Under the pieces are notes generated by a model, which saw nothing but the letters and a program-made list of their open reading frames with translations, did not search any database and was not told the DNA's origin. From Alphaproteobacteria bacterium HGW-Alphaproteobacteria-7 (GTDB lineage Bacteria; Pseudomonadota; Alphaproteobacteria; Sphingomonadales; Sphingomonadaceae): a stretch of 64,000 nt of DNA. The DNA is taken from the NCBI GenBank assembly GCA_002842735.1, contig PHEB01000005.1:106682-170681 (forward strand), read 5' to 3'. A program made the translations under genes and the position numbers. Below, in pieces: positions 54,253-63,902 of the stretch. The stretch's first letter is position 1. Each line of letters opens with the position of its first letter.

Positions 54253-55403
54253 CTCGCCTGTCCGCCAGTCCGCGGCCTCTCAAAACCGGTAGCGCGCAAT
54301 CAGACCCGGAACGCCTGCTCGTCCGGCCCGGATCGGCATCTGCGATCCGTGTGATGATCGTCGATGATTCGCTGACCGTCCGCACGGTCTTCAAACGGAT
54401 GGTCGAAAGTGATCCGGCGATGGTGATTGCCGGCACCGCCAGCAGCGGCGAAAGCGCGCTGGTGCAGCTCAAAACCCAACCGGCCGATGTGGTGCTGCTT
54501 GACCTGGAAATGCCCGGAATGGGCGGTTTGCGCGCTTTGCCCGCGATCCTCGCCACGCCCGCCGCGCCGCAGGTGCTGGTGGTATCATCGCTGACGGTCG
54601 ACGGGGCCGAACACACACTCGCCGCGCTGTCGATGGGCGCGGCTGACACCCTGCTCAAACCCCGGCCCGGCGGCTTCACCGAAGATTACCGTGCGCAATT
54701 GCTGGGCAAGATCCGGGCATTGGGATCGCGGGCAACCGACCGGGCCAGCACGCCCGCTCCGCACCGCGAGCCGTCATTCGCGCGTCCCGGACTTGCGCAG
54801 CGCGGCAATCGGGCCAAGGTGATCGCCATTGGCGCATCAACCGGCGGCATCCACGCGCTTGGCCTGATGCTGCGGCGGCTGACCCCGGCGTTTGATCTGC
54901 CGATCCTGATCACTCAGCACCTGCCATCCTCGTTCATCCCGGTGTTTGCCCGACAGGTCGAAACCGCTTGCGGACGCCCGGCCGACATTGCCGAGGACGG
55001 GCTGGATATCCGCCCCGGTCGCATCATCATCGCGCCGGGGCATGGCCATATGCTGGTGCGGCGCGGCGGAGAGCGGTTGACCACCCGGCTGTGTTCGAAA
55101 CCGGTGGCAAGCGGGTGCATGCCCTCGGTCGATCCGATGCTCTCCAGTCTTGCAGAGGCCTGCGATGGTCAGGCGCTTGGCGTAATCCTGTCGGGCATGG
55201 GCCGCGACGGGGTGATCGGCGCGCAGGCGTTGGTCGATGCGGGCGGCACCATCTACGCGCAGGATGCCGAAAGCAGCGCGGTATGGGGGATGCCCGGTGC
55301 GGTTGCGCGTGCGGGGCTGGCCAGCCTGATCGCTGCGCCCGAACGGCTTGGCGAAGCGGTGATGGCCCATGCAACCGCGCCCAGCGCCGCAGTGCTGCGG
55401 TAG
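54249..55403 (+). CDS. cheB: Chemotaxis protein-glutamate methylesterase CheB
   Basis: Receptor demethylase and deamidase of 384 residues. A 34-residue extension precedes the receiver domain (VMIVDDSLTVRTVFKR, phospho-acceptor Asp in VVLLDLEMPGMGG). The methylesterase domain has the catalytic Ser (AIGASTGGIHAL), His (LITQHLPSSFIP) and Asp (SGMGRDGVIGAQ). The start is a GTG overlapping the cheY stop (GTGA). Confidence 0.95.
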   Translation: MTRLSASPRPLKTGSAQSDPERLLVRPGSASAIRVMIVDDSLTVRTVFKRMVESDPAMVIAGTASSGESALVQLKTQPADVVLLDLEMPGMGGLRALPAILATPAAPQVLVVSSLTVDGAEHTLAALSMGAADTLLKPRPGGFTEDYRAQLLGKIRALGSRATDRASTPAPHREPSFARPGLAQRGNRAKVIAIGASTGGIHALGLMLRRLTPAFDLPILITQHLPSSFIPVFARQVETACGRPADIAEDGLDIRPGRIIIAPGHGHMLVRRGGERLTTRLCSKPVASGCMPSVDPMLSSLAEACDGQALGVILSGMGRDGVIGAQALVDAGGTIYAQDAESSAVWGMPGAVARAGLASLIAAPERLGEAVMAHATAPSAAVLR

Positions 55404-55412
55404 AGCCAGCCG

Positions 55413-56276
55413 ATGGAAGTCAGCGAAGCCTCGCACCAGATCATTGCCGATCTGCTTGCCGCACGCACCGGCCAGCACCTCACCGAAAGCCGCCGCTGGC
55501 GGGTCAATTCGGCGCTCGCAGGGATTTTCCGCGAACACGGCATCAGCAATGTCGATCAGCTGGTATGCCTGCTCGCCGCGCCGCGGACGGGGCCGGAAGG
55601 CCCCGATCTGTCGCAGGATGTGGTCGAGGCGCTGCTCAACAACGAAACCTATTTCTTCCGCGACAAGCCGACCTTTGACCAGCTACCAGCGGAAATCCTG
55701 CCCGAACTGGCCGAGCGGCGGCGCGATTGCCGCCGTCTGTCGATCTGGTCGGCAGGCTGTTCGACCGGGCAGGAAGCCTATTCTATGGCGATGCTGTTCG
55801 TGGATCAGAAAGACCGGTGGGAGGGGTGGAACATCGACATCTTCGGCACCGATGTCTCCCACCGCGCGGTCAGCGCTGCGCGCAGCGGGCTTTACAGCCA
55901 GTTCGAAGTGCAGCGCGGGCTGGGCGTCACCCAGATGCTGCGTCATTTCGATGAAACACCGCGCGGCTGGCAGATTGGCGAAGAGGCGCGGCGGATGGTG
56001 CGTTTCCGCCAGCACAACGTGCTTGGCCCCCACCCCGGCCGGATGCCGTTTGATCTGGTGCTGTGCCGCAATGTGCTGCTCTATTTCGATCGCGAAACCC
56101 GCGGTGAAGCCTTTGCCCGTCTGGCCGATGCGGTGGTTCCCGACGGTTTCCTGATGCTGGGCGCGGGCGAAACCGTTATCGGCCAGACCGACAGGTTCGT
56201 GCCATCCGCACGCCGCGCGAGCTTTTTTGAGCCGCTTTCGCACCAGCAGGCATCGGCCTTGCGCAAAACAGCCTGA
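55413..56276 (+). CDS. cheR: Chemotaxis protein methyltransferase CheR
   Basis: SAM-dependent enzyme of 287 residues that methylates receptor glutamates. It has an N-terminal helical domain, the SAM motif IWSAGCSTGQEAYSMAMLF, the FGTDVSHRAVSAAR segment, and LVLCRNVLLYFDRETR near the C-terminus. It begins nine bases after cheB. Confidence 0.95.
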   Translation: MEVSEASHQIIADLLAARTGQHLTESRRWRVNSALAGIFREHGISNVDQLVCLLAAPRTGPEGPDLSQDVVEALLNNETYFFRDKPTFDQLPAEILPELAERRRDCRRLSIWSAGCSTGQEAYSMAMLFVDQKDRWEGWNIDIFGTDVSHRAVSAARSGLYSQFEVQRGLGVTQMLRHFDETPRGWQIGEEARRMVRFRQHNVLGPHPGRMPFDLVLCRNVLLYFDRETRGEAFARLADAVVPDGFLMLGAGETVIGQTDRFVPSARRASFFEPLSHQQASALRKTA

Positions 56277-56367
56277 GCCGCAGCTTTACCCTTCGTTAGC
56301 CGGTGTCGTTTAGCACGATTTTCCAAATGGCGGCGTTTAGACCGCGATCTTCGGGAAAGCAGGCATC

Positions 56368-57891
56368 GTGTTCGCAGCATCACCCTCATTGCGATTAACG
56401 CCCACCGCGCTGGTGGTGATCCCGCTCGGCGTGATCAGCGTGTTGACCGCGCTGATCATGCTGGCGATCAGCTTCAATGAACGGATCGTGATCGTGTCGC
56501 ACGGCGCGCTGATCATCTCCGCAATCCTCGTCTATGCGGCGACCATCGTCGTTCTGGGGTGCAGCGGCATCGCCAATATCCGCGCGCTTGAAACGCGGGC
56601 GATCACCGATCCGCTGACCCGCCTGCCCAATCGCCATGCGCTGCATGAGGATATTCAGGCTGCCTCGCTAGGCGACGAGGAAGTGGCGCTGGCGATGATC
56701 GATCTCGACAGTTTCAAACAGGTCAACGACCATTACGGCCACGCCGTTGGCGATCAGTTGATCGAACGATGCGCGCAAATGGTCTGCGCGGTGTGCGGTG
56801 ACGAGGCGCGCTGTTACCGGCTGGGCGGCGATGAATTTGCGGTTGTGATGTCGGGCAAGGTCGCCGGCACAATCCTCGAAGGCATTTGCCGCACCTTACT
56901 GGAACAGATGGGCACGCCGGTTGAGGTCGGGCACCTCCATATCGCGGTGGGGGCCAGCATCGGCCTGACCCGCAGCACCGCCGCGCAGCGCCTGCCTTCA
57001 TCGGAAATGCTCCGCCGGGCCGATGTGGCGATGTATATGTCGAAACGCGGCGGCAAGATGCGCACCACATGGTTCAATGAAGGCTTCGATCGCTGCCGCG
57101 AACGCATGCGCGAGATCGAGGACGAGATTCGCATCGGGATTGCGAACGGCAAATTCCACGTCGCCTACCAGCCGCTGGTCAATGCCGAGACTGGCCGGAT
57201 CGTCGCGGTGGAGGCGTTGTTGCGCTGGGATCGCGGGGATCGATCACCCCTTGGCCCGAATATATTCATTCCCGTGGCCGAAGAATCCGGGCTGATCAAT
57301 CCGCTTGGCCAATGGGTGCTGCGTCAGGCGGTGTGCGATGCGATGCGCTGGGGCGATATATCGCTATCGGTCAATGTTTCCGCTGCGCAGCTGCGCAATC
57401 CCGAATTTCCGATCAAGCTGGGCGAAGTGCTGGAAGAAACCGGCTTTCCGCCGCAGCAGCTTGAACTGGAAGTAACCGAAACCTGCTTGGTGCTTGATCC
57501 GGTGGTGGCCGAACGCACGCTTGATGTGATCCGGTCATTCGGGGTGCAGATCGCGCTCGATGATTTCGGCACCGGCTATGCCTCGATCGGGTTCCTGCGG
57601 CGGTTCCGGTTTGAAAAACTCAAACTTGACCGCAGCCTGGTCGAACTCGCCGGGGTGGATGATGCCAGCCGGGCGATGATGCTGTCATCAATCGCTCTCG
57701 CCCGCGCGCTCAACATGGGCGTGACCGCCGAAGGTGTGGAAACCGAGGAACAAGCCAACCTCGTGCGGCTGGCCGGGTGCGACCAGATCCAAGGCTGGCT
57801 GTATTATCGCGCCATGCCCGCGACGGAAATCGACCTCCTGATCGCAGCGCAGAACGCCGAAAACGCCAGCGATGACGAGCAGGCGGCATGA
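56368..57891 (+). CDS. Bifunctional-type GGDEF/EAL c-di-GMP protein
   Basis: Membrane protein of 507 residues. Two N-terminal transmembrane helices (about 10-30 and 40-65) with a short periplasmic loop precede a GGDEF domain ([12 protein letters not shown], active motif [10 protein letters not shown]) and an EAL domain ([45 protein letters not shown]). Both catalytic signatures are intact, while no RxxD inhibitory site stands before GGDEF. It could make or degrade c-di-GMP; the net activity cannot be told. The start is a GTG at 56368. The stop overlaps the ATG of the next receptor gene. Confidence 0.93.
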   Translation: MFAASPSLRLTPTALVVIPLGVISVLTALIMLAISFNERIVIVSHGALIISAILVYAATIVVLGCSGIANIRALETRAITDPLTRLPNRHALHEDIQAASLGDEEVALAMIDLDSFKQVNDHYGHAVGDQLIERCAQMVCAVCGDEARCYRLGGDEFAVVMSGKVAGTILEGICRTLLEQMGTPVEVGHLHIAVGASIGLTRSTAAQRLPSSEMLRRADVAMYMSKRGGKMRTTWFNEGFDRCRERMREIEDEIRIGIANGKFHVAYQPLVNAETGRIVAVEALLRWDRGDRSPLGPNIFIPVAEESGLINPLGQWVLRQAVCDAMRWGDISLSVNVSAAQLRNPEFPIKLGEVLEETGFPPQQLELEVTETCLVLDPVVAERTLDVIRSFGVQIALDDFGTGYASIGFLRRFRFEKLKLDRSLVELAGVDDASRAMMLSSIALARALNMGVTAEGVETEEQANLVRLAGCDQIQGWLYYRAMPATEIDLLIAAQNAENASDDEQAA

Positions 57892-59714
57892 CCGCGCTGC
57901 AGGACATGGCCATGAACATCGCAGCCGAACAGGCTGGCAGAGCGCCGGATCGCACGGACACCTCCAATGCCCCCACGGGCCGCCTCCAAGGTTGGTTCAA
58001 CGCGCTCAACCTCGGCGGCAAGATCACGCTGTTTTTCAGCGCCAACCTTGGCCTTGCGCTGATTGCTGGACTGTTCGTGATTGTCGGCTATGTCGAACTG
58101 GGCGAGCGCGCCGAAATCATCCGCAGCACCCATGATCAGGCGCTCAAGGCCGAACGGACGCTGGTGCAACTGGGCCAGGCGCAGCGCCATGCCGAACTGC
58201 TCACAATCCGCCCCAGCGATGCCCGCGCCCGCGCGGCGGGCGCTGCGCTGAACGAGGCGAAGGCGTGCATTGATATGCTGTCGCAAGCGCTGGCGGCTGA
58301 CAATGCCGCTGGTCATGAACGGCTGACTGTATTGCGCAGCGGCGTGGCTGACCTTGATCGTCAGATCACCGCCTTCGATCCTGAAACCGCCAGCGCGCAG
58401 CAACGCCAGCGCCAGGCAGCCGCCATCGCCGCCAGTGGCACGGCAGTGGTGGCGGCGGGCACTGACCTTGCACAGATGCTGGGCGATGATGCGGCGGCGA
58501 TGTCCGATTCCGGCGCGGCGCTGATCACCACCCTGCTGTCCCTGTGGATCGCATTGGCCATCGTGCTGACCCTGCTGACGCTGATTGCGCAGCGTTATTT
58601 CAACCGTAACGTGGGCGGGATGTTGAAGGCGATGGCCGCGCAGATGACTATACTTGCCTCTGGCGGCAAGAACATCACCATCAGCGGCCAGCACCGGCAG
58701 GACGAAATCGGTGAAATGGCGCGGGCGATGGACGTGTTCACCAGCGCGGCGCGGCAGCTGGAACGGCTCAGCCGCGAACAGGCCGTGCGTGCGCGCGCCG
58801 AACGCGATGAACAGACCCGGTTGCAGGTGCAACAGCACGAAGCCCGGTTGGAGCGCGAACGGGTGGTGAACGGGCTGGCTGACCAGTTCGAACGCACCGT
58901 GGGCGAGGTTGTGACCAGCGTGGTTGCGGCCTCCAGCCAGTTGCAATCGACCGCCACGATGATGGCAACCACCGCCGAAGACACCAGCCACCGCACCGGC
59001 GAAGTTGCCGCCTCGATCGAGGACGCCAATATTGGCGCGACCGCCGCCGCCGCCGCGAGCGATGAATTCGCCATGTCGATCGGCGAAATCAGCCGTCAGG
59101 CCGCCTCCTCAGCCGAACTCGCGCGGGCAGCCTGCGTTTCGGCGCTTCAGGCTGACAGCACGATTGGCGCACTTTCAGCCTCGGCCCAGGAAGTCGGCCA
59201 GATTGTCGAATTGATCCAGTCGATTGCCCAGCGCACCAACCTGCTCGCGCTCAACGCCTCAATCGAGGCCGCGCGCGGAGGCGAGGCCGGACGTGGATTT
59301 GCGGTGGTCGCCAGCGAGGTCAAGGAACTCGCGATGCAGACCAGCCGCGCCACCGACAAGGTCGCGGAACAGATCCGCGCAATGCAATCGACCACCGGTG
59401 CCAGCGTCAACGCGCTGCGCGATATTGCCCGCCAGATCCAGCAATTGGAAACCACCTCGGTATCGATCGCCAGCGCGGTCGATCAGCAATCGGTCGCCGG
59501 GCATGACCTTGCCCGCAGCATCGACCTTGCGGCGCGCGGAACCGAGAAGGTCGCCGTCCATATTGATGGTGTGCGCAACATGGCGCTTTCGACCGGATCG
59601 GCGGCGCAGCAGGTGTTGTCCAGCGCCACCAGTCTTGATGCTCAGGCGGCGACCCTGCGCCAGCAGGTGCAGGAATTCCTCAACGCATTGTCCGACCATT
59701 CCGGATCAGCATGA
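57888..59714 (+). CDS. Methyl-accepting chemotaxis protein 1
   Basis: Chemoreceptor of 608 residues. A 40-residue cytosolic lead precedes TM1 (about 45-65), then a periplasmic helical sensor, TM2 (about 205-230), a HAMP domain and a long coiled-coil signalling domain. The hairpin tip carries [20 protein letters not shown]. The C-terminus lacks a CheR-docking pentapeptide. It is coupled to the GGDEF/EAL gene by ATGA. The signalling region is almost identical to that of the next receptor. Confidence 0.93.
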   Translation: MTALQDMAMNIAAEQAGRAPDRTDTSNAPTGRLQGWFNALNLGGKITLFFSANLGLALIAGLFVIVGYVELGERAEIIRSTHDQALKAERTLVQLGQAQRHAELLTIRPSDARARAAGAALNEAKACIDMLSQALAADNAAGHERLTVLRSGVADLDRQITAFDPETASAQQRQRQAAAIAASGTAVVAAGTDLAQMLGDDAAAMSDSGAALITTLLSLWIALAIVLTLLTLIAQRYFNRNVGGMLKAMAAQMTILASGGKNITISGQHRQDEIGEMARAMDVFTSAARQLERLSREQAVRARAERDEQTRLQVQQHEARLERERVVNGLADQFERTVGEVVTSVVAASSQLQSTATMMATTAEDTSHRTGEVAASIEDANIGATAAAAASDEFAMSIGEISRQAASSAELARAACVSALQADSTIGALSASAQEVGQIVELIQSIAQRTNLLALNASIEAARGGEAGRGFAVVASEVKELAMQTSRATDKVAEQIRAMQSTTGASVNALRDIARQIQQLETTSVSIASAVDQQSVAGHDLARSIDLAARGTEKVAVHIDGVRNMALSTGSAAQQVLSSATSLDAQAATLRQQVQEFLNALSDHSGSA

Positions 59715-59834
59715 CGCGGCACACCCCGGCGCAGCGCAAAGCGCGTTAACGGCAGGCGCGCACCAGCTGGATCAAGCATTTGGAAAGGATTTTCCTTCAC
59801 AATTGTTTGGTCAAGAGCCCCGGGGAATTACGCA

Positions 59835-61697
59835 ATGAACATGATGAGCCTGCAGGAGCGCAGCGAAGAACAGGCCGTTCCCGACTTTGTGCGCGAACTC
59901 AGGGCCGATTTCGGTATCGAAGATGCGGGCAACCCTGACGTAAGCGACGCACCATCGGGCAGCGAAACCTTGCTGGAGCGTTTCTCATGGTTCCGCAATC
60001 TGTCGCTGTCGAACAAGGTCAACGCGATCTTCGGAAGCTTCCTTGCTGTTGGCGTGATCATGTCGCTGGTGATCGGCATCGGCCTTGGCGAACTGTGGAA
60101 CCGCTATCAAAGCGCGGCGCAGGTGCAGGACACGGTAATCGCAGCGGGCGCTTTGCAATCGGCAACGCAGGATATGCGCTACCAATCGCTGCGCGCGCTC
60201 TACGACCGCAGCGCTCCCCTGCTCGATCAGCAACGCGAAAGCGAAATCGCGGTCGCAGCGCAGGTCGCCGCAATGGATGCAATGGTTGCGGGCAATGACA
60301 CCGCATTACGGCCCCACATTATCGCGCTGCGCACAGACCTCGACAATTTCCGCGCTGATTATGCGCGCGCGCTTGATGCGGTGCGCGGCGGCGCTAGCGC
60401 CAATACCATCGCCGTGCAGGTCGCCGCACAGTCCAGCGAATTGCTCGATGTCAGCGCACAGTTAACCGCCGGTCTCGCCGCGCGCGCGCAAGCGCAGGAA
60501 ACGGACGGGATCGCCTACTTCTTCAACATGGTGATGATTGCGGGCGTGCTCGCGTTGCTGGGCTGCGTAGTGCTGCTGATGGGCTTGGCCTATCTGTCGC
60601 GTGATTTCTCACGCAAGATCATTGAAATTACCGAAGCCATGGCGCGGCTTGCCAATGGCGACCGGGACTTCGCCATCAAGGGCGAGGATCGCACCGACGA
60701 AATCGGCGCAATGATCCGCGCGCTTGATCTGTTCAAACGGGCGAGCAAGCGGCTAGAAACATGGGCGCGTGAACGGTCGGAAAAGGCCGAACAGGAACTG
60801 CAATTGCAACAGGATCGCGAACGCGAACGGGTTGAGGCCGAAGCGCGCAAAGCCGCGTTGCTGGATGATGTCGCACGCCAGTTCGAACGCACCGTGGGCG
60901 ATGTCGTGAGCGGCGTGGCCGCCGCCTCCAGCCAGCTCCACACCACCGCCACCCGCATGGCCAGCAGCGCCGAAGAAGCCAGCCGCCGCACCAATGACGT
61001 TGCCGTGTCGATGGACGAAGCCAACGCCGGCGCCACCGCCGCCGCCGCCGCCAGCGATGAATTTGCCCTCTCAATCAGCGAAATCAGCCGTCAGGCAGCC
61101 TCGTCAAGCGAGCTTGCCCGGCTGGCGAACGAAGCGACCGGGGAGGCCGATGACACCATCTCGGCGCTGGCCGCATCAGCAGAGGAAGTCGGCCAGATCG
61201 TCGAACTGATCCAGACCATCGCACAGCGCACCAACCTGCTCGCGCTCAACGCATCGATCGAAGCGGCGCGCGGGGGAGAGGCGGGCCGCGGCTTCGCGGT
61301 GGTCGCCAGCGAGGTCAAGGAACTCGCGATGCAGACCAGCCGCGCCACCGACAAGGTGGCCGAACAGATCCGCGCAATGCAATCAACCACCGGCGCCAGC
61401 GTCAAGGCGCTGCGTTCGATCGCGGGGCAGGTCAAGGAACTCGAATCAACCGCAGTATCAATCGCCAGCGCGGTCGATCAGCAATCGGTCGCGGGCCGCG
61501 ATCTGGCGCAAAGCATTGATCTGGCCGCGCGCGGCACCGAAAAGGTCGCGGGCCATATCGAAGACGTGCGGCAATTGTCGCTCTCAACCGGCGCAGCGGC
61601 GAGCCAGGTGTTGCTCAGCGCCAACGAACTGGAAGCGCAAGCTGTGCATCTCAGCGATCAGGTGCGCGGCTTCCTCGGCCGGGTGCGTGCGGGCTAA
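59835..61697 (+). CDS. Methyl-accepting chemotaxis protein 2
   Basis: Chemoreceptor of 620 residues with the same layout: 50-residue cytosolic lead, TM1 (about 58-80), periplasmic sensor, TM2 (about 230-255), HAMP, a linker rich in charged residues, and a signalling domain with the same tip motif. The periplasmic sensor differs from receptor 1, so the ligand should differ. A 62-bp stretch (61297-61358) is identical in DNA to receptor 1 (59301-59362). It ends the che cluster, and a hairpin repeat follows. Confidence 0.93.
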   Translation: MNMMSLQERSEEQAVPDFVRELRADFGIEDAGNPDVSDAPSGSETLLERFSWFRNLSLSNKVNAIFGSFLAVGVIMSLVIGIGLGELWNRYQSAAQVQDTVIAAGALQSATQDMRYQSLRALYDRSAPLLDQQRESEIAVAAQVAAMDAMVAGNDTALRPHIIALRTDLDNFRADYARALDAVRGGASANTIAVQVAAQSSELLDVSAQLTAGLAARAQAQETDGIAYFFNMVMIAGVLALLGCVVLLMGLAYLSRDFSRKIIEITEAMARLANGDRDFAIKGEDRTDEIGAMIRALDLFKRASKRLETWARERSEKAEQELQLQQDRERERVEAEARKAALLDDVARQFERTVGDVVSGVAAASSQLHTTATRMASSAEEASRRTNDVAVSMDEANAGATAAAAASDEFALSISEISRQAASSSELARLANEATGEADDTISALAASAEEVGQIVELIQTIAQRTNLLALNASIEAARGGEAGRGFAVVASEVKELAMQTSRATDKVAEQIRAMQSTTGASVKALRSIAGQVKELESTAVSIASAVDQQSVAGRDLAQSIDLAARGTEKVAGHIEDVRQLSLSTGAAASQVLLSANELEAQAVHLSDQVRGFLGRVRAG

Positions 61698-61701
61698 TAC
61701 T

Positions 61702-61797
61702 AAAGCGCGATGAGCCTGACTCATCGCGCTTTGGTTAAGCCCGTGCGGCGCCCCGCGCATTTCCAGCGCGTGATGCGCAAGCATCTCAGCGCGCTGG
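61702..61797 (-). repeat. Double-hairpin repeat, copy B
   Basis: Inverted copy of the element at 11388-11485. The stem AAAGCGCGATGAG/CTCATCGCGCTTT (61702-61714 with 61720-61732) is perfect. The second stem, CCAGCGCG/CGCGCTGG (61763-61770 with 61790-61797), encloses GATGC/GCATC. It starts five bases after the mcp2 stop. Confidence 0.8.
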
Positions 61798-61884
61798 TAT
61801 AACGCCAGCACCGGGCGCGTTCTGCACACCCAATCGGCGCGGCGGGTCTTGAACCGCGCGGCGCGATGGTTAGGGCGGGACGCT

Positions 61885-62733
61885 ATGCCCTCACCCTTCA
61901 TCCTGCTCCAGCACGCCCTCCCGCAACACGCGCTGTCGCGATTGGCAGGCGCGCTGGCGTCAAGCGAGCGGGCGTGGATCAAGGATCGGCTGATCCGCCG
62001 CTTTGTCGCCGCCTATGATGTCGACATGGCCGAGGCCGCGCGCGCGATTGGCGAATTTGCCAGCTTCAACGATTTCTTCACCCGCGAATTGAAGCCCGGC
62101 GCGCGGGATATGGCCGACGCAGAGGCGTTCATCCTCAGCCCTGCGGACGGCGCGGTGAGCCAGTTGGGCACGATCACAGATGGGCGGATCTTTCAGGCCA
62201 AGGGGCGCGATTTCACAACCGCAGAGATCCTCGGCCACGGTGCCGATGCCGCGCGCCGGTTCGACGGCGGGCAATTCATCACCATCTACCTGTCCCCGCG
62301 CGATTACCACCGCGTGCATATGCCCGCCGCGGGCGCGCTGCAATCGAGCGCCTACATTCCCGGTGATCTGTTCTCGGTGAACCAGCAGACTGCCGAGGGC
62401 GTCGACCGGCTGTTCGCGCGCAACGAACGGCTCGCCTGCCTGTTTGACGGGCCGGGCGGCGGGTTTGCAAGCATCATGGTCGGCGCGATGATCGTCGCCG
62501 GGATCGACACCGTATGGCCCCACCGCTTCGCAGGCCACGGGCGCAACGTGGTGCACGAGGATTTTGCAAGCGGCGCGGTCGATCTGGCGCCGGGCGGCGA
62601 GATGGGGCGGTTCTACCTCGGCTCAACCGTGGTGCTGTTGTTCGAACCCGGACGCGTGGCTTGGCTAGAAGGTCTGAAGTCAGGCGATCCAGTGCGGATG
62701 GGACAGGCGATCGGGACGCGCAAGCGAGACTGA
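61885..62733 (+). CDS. psd: Phosphatidylserine decarboxylase proenzyme
   Basis: Membrane-associated enzyme of 282 residues that makes phosphatidylethanolamine. Cleavage within LGST (FYLGSTVVLLFEP) creates the pyruvoyl group from the serine, leaving a short alpha chain. The family segments FASFNDFFTRELKPGAR, LSPADGAVSQLG and LSPRDYHRVHMP are present. The length matches the bacterial Psd of E. coli type. It starts at the ATG at 61885, after TAGGGCGGGA. pssA is not in the window. Confidence 0.95.
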   Translation: MPSPFILLQHALPQHALSRLAGALASSERAWIKDRLIRRFVAAYDVDMAEAARAIGEFASFNDFFTRELKPGARDMADAEAFILSPADGAVSQLGTITDGRIFQAKGRDFTTAEILGHGADAARRFDGGQFITIYLSPRDYHRVHMPAAGALQSSAYIPGDLFSVNQQTAEGVDRLFARNERLACLFDGPGGGFASIMVGAMIVAGIDTVWPHRFAGHGRNVVHEDFASGAVDLAPGGEMGRFYLGSTVVLLFEPGRVAWLEGLKSGDPVRMGQAIGTRKRD

Positions 62734-62886
62734 CAAAGGAAAGCCGAAATCCTTATCGCGCAGTGGCAGCCCAGATGAACGAAGCGTCAGAACAACCGAA
62801 CTGATGCACTCCAAACAAATGCGCCTTGTTCCAATTTGGTCGCGCAGTACCGAACGGCCGCAAGGGTTAGATGAAGATCGAAGTCG

Positions 62887-63498
62887 CTATCGGGGCGGAT
62901 CAATCTTGATTGTGAGCGTTCCCTGCTGCAGCTTGTTTCCAGCAAATGAGAGGTTTACCCCGCTATTTGTGGTCATGAGAGGCTCGTAATCCACGGAATA
63001 CAAATTGCCTGCGAACCTGAGCTTTAACGGCATTTCACGGCGCAGCTGGTCGACTTCAGCGTTGCTCATCTGCGCCAATTCGCCAATCAGGCTCCAGAGG
63101 GGATCGAAAGCGCCTGGCTCTCCATTTGCTCCGACTGTCGCAAGGACGGTTCCAGACTCGAATGGGCCGCCCTCAAGATTCGTAATGATACCAAAGTTCG
63201 CAGTTTGAGAAAACTTCCCCGTGCACATCTGAATCCGTGCGCCAGCAAGATCCCCATCAGCACTTGATTCAATGCTTTCCTTGTAAAATGGGCAGTGGTT
63301 GGGCGCAGCGTCTCGAAATCCAGAGATAAGGGCAACTCGTGCATCAGTACCGGGGGCTGATAGTTGCCCAGACGTCAGCTCATAGTCGTCCATCGCAAGA
63401 CTGCCATCATCCCGCTGCTCCCCCGAACCACAAGCCGCCAGTATCAACAGGAAACCAGATGCGGGATAAAACCGAATCAACCTCTTCAGCTCAAACAT
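62887..63498 (-). CDS. Lipoprotein of unknown function
   Basis: A 203-residue protein with an N-terminal hydrophobic segment ending in LILAACGSG (lipobox LAAC, Cys near 23). The mature part is mixed alpha/beta with two further Cys (NHCPFYK and QMCTGKF) and no known motif. GGGAG before the ATG at 63498 supports the start. It lies 15 bp after the second lipoprotein gene on the same strand, so they form a two-gene operon. GC content is clearly lower than in the rest of the window. Confidence 0.65.
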   Translation of the reverse strand: MFELKRLIRFYPASGFLLILAACGSGEQRDDGSLAMDDYELTSGQLSAPGTDARVALISGFRDAAPNHCPFYKESIESSADGDLAGARIQMCTGKFSQTANFGIITNLEGGPFESGTVLATVGANGEPGAFDPLWSLIGELAQMSNAEVDQLRREMPLKLRFAGNLYSVDYEPLMTTNSGVNLSFAGNKLQQGTLTIKIDPPR

Positions 63499-63513
63499 AA
63501 ACCAACTCCCTGA

Positions 63514-63807
63514 TTAGTTACATTCCAAGATTTCAAGAAGCATACCTGCTGGCAGATGCGTCACGCTATTCGTAACAACATCCTCTGCGTCTACTCGAAC
63601 TGTTGAACTACGCTTTTCGGAGCCCGCGACCAAGTCCTTGATCACTACTGTGACAACCTTTGGTTGATCGGTATCGTTGCGCACCATGAATTCTGTCGAC
63701 GAAGTCATAGTCAATTCCACGCCTGAGCACGGGCCTGATGCTTCACCACATGCACTGAGCGATGCAGCCACAATCAATATAGCGCTACGCCACAGATGTT
63801 TCGACAC
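63514..63807 (-). CDS. Small lipoprotein of unknown function
   Basis: This 97-residue protein begins at a GTG (63807) preceded by an ideal AGGAGG six bases away; an ATG eight codons upstream lacks such a site. The signal ends in AASLSACGEA (lipobox SAC, Cys near 20). The mature part (about 78 residues) is a predicted beta-rich domain (ELTMTSSTEFMVRNDTDQ, KVVTVVIKDLVAG). No family is recognised. It is the first gene of the lower-GC pair, beside an IS end. Confidence 0.62.
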   Translation of the reverse strand: MSKHLWRSAILIVAASLSACGEASGPCSGVELTMTSSTEFMVRNDTDQPKVVTVVIKDLVAGSEKRSSTVRVDAEDVVTNSVTHLPAGMLLEILECN

Positions 63808-63902
63808 AATTTTCCTCCTGCAGAGATCCATGACCTTGATCTGCTAGGAGATGGTAGGTTAATCGCTCATTGCATATTTTCAACCTATGAAAACATCAAG
63901 GT

